Below, piece after piece: positions 63,964 to 64,000 of a DNA stretch of 64,000 bases; the stretch's first letter is position 1, and each line of letters begins with the position of its first letter. The DNA is from Thermoguttaceae bacterium (GTDB lineage Bacteria; Planctomycetota; Planctomycetia; Pirellulales; Thermoguttaceae), in NCBI GenBank assembly GCA_028695965.1, contig JAQVHZ010000005.1, positions 1 to 64,000 on the forward strand. Reading direction: 5' to 3'. The translations under genes were made by a program, and so were the position numbers. A model generated the notes under the pieces. That model saw only the letters and a list, made by a program, of their open reading frames with translations, searched no databases and had not been told where the DNA came from.

Positions 63964-64000
63964 ATGCCTCAATGCAAAGACGTTACCGATACGAAGCTCG
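63964..64000 (+). CDS. rplW: Start of ribosomal protein uL23 (partial)
   Basis: Only 12 codons are in the window. The order after rplD and an AAGGA ribosome site suggest rplW, but the visible residues are too few to confirm it. Confidence 0.55.
   Translation, partial: MPQCKDVTDTKL

Noticed and set aside
1-64000. tRNA, rRNA or CRISPR array
   Set aside because: I scanned the gaps for tRNA T-loop motifs and regular repeats and found none that fit; a covariance search was not possible.

Overview
The window is most likely from an uncultured member of the Planctomycetota, probably Pirellulales-like. The evidence is a housekeeping core (rpsR, argBDF, pheT, dnaA, rpmB, ispD, hemL, tpiA, secG, yicC-gmk-rpoZ-coaC, start of the S10 ribosomal operon) mixed with large secreted proteins typical of that phylum: HzsA-related cytochrome/propeller proteins, a PQQ-type propeller, Gfo/Idh/MocA and glycosidase-like proteins with Tat signals, a caspase-like protein and a standalone CoaC. 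Bacterial family is inferred from gene content only. I see no rRNA, tRNA, CRISPR array, transposase or integrase.

Layout. 0.2-6 kb: a polytopic membrane protein followed by a membrane-anchored single-heme TolB-like protein, then a carotenoid-desaturase-like FAD enzyme coupled to a FabZ-like dehydratase. 6-19.6 kb: three large secreted HzsA-related diheme proteins. The first two are close paralogues separated by 2.7 kb of AT-richer DNA with small orphan genes, hairpins and short repeats. The third follows a tail-anchored caspase-like protein whose catalytic His is replaced by Gln. 19.6-25.4 kb: a TIM-barrel glycosidase-like protein and a PQQ-type propeller on the minus strand, an orphan terminator in the divergent gap, and a GAF protein. 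25.6-32 kb: rpsR, argB-argD-argF, pheT. 32-38 kb, minus strand: an unusual DnaA with three AT-hooks in its linker, an AT-rich gap that may hold an origin, an SppA with an acidic insertion, and a Tat-exported oxidoreductase. 38-49 kb: a possible structured RNA ahead of rpmB, a DUF5107/TPR protein, ispD, a GH32 fructanase and hemL. 49-57 kb: CPBP protease, a large membrane protein, and a three-gene minus-strand operon of secreted glycosidase-like proteins. 57-64 kb: tpiA, secG, yicC, gmk, rpoZ, coaC, then rpsJ-rplC-rplD-(rplW) behind a long leader.

Working together: the secreted proteins point to a cell that degrades complex glycans and carries extracytoplasmic c-type cytochromes of unknown substrate. 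The most unusual items are the AT-hook DnaA and the pseudo-caspase/HzsA-like pair. Nearly all large antisense reading frames are shadows produced by the strong codon bias.
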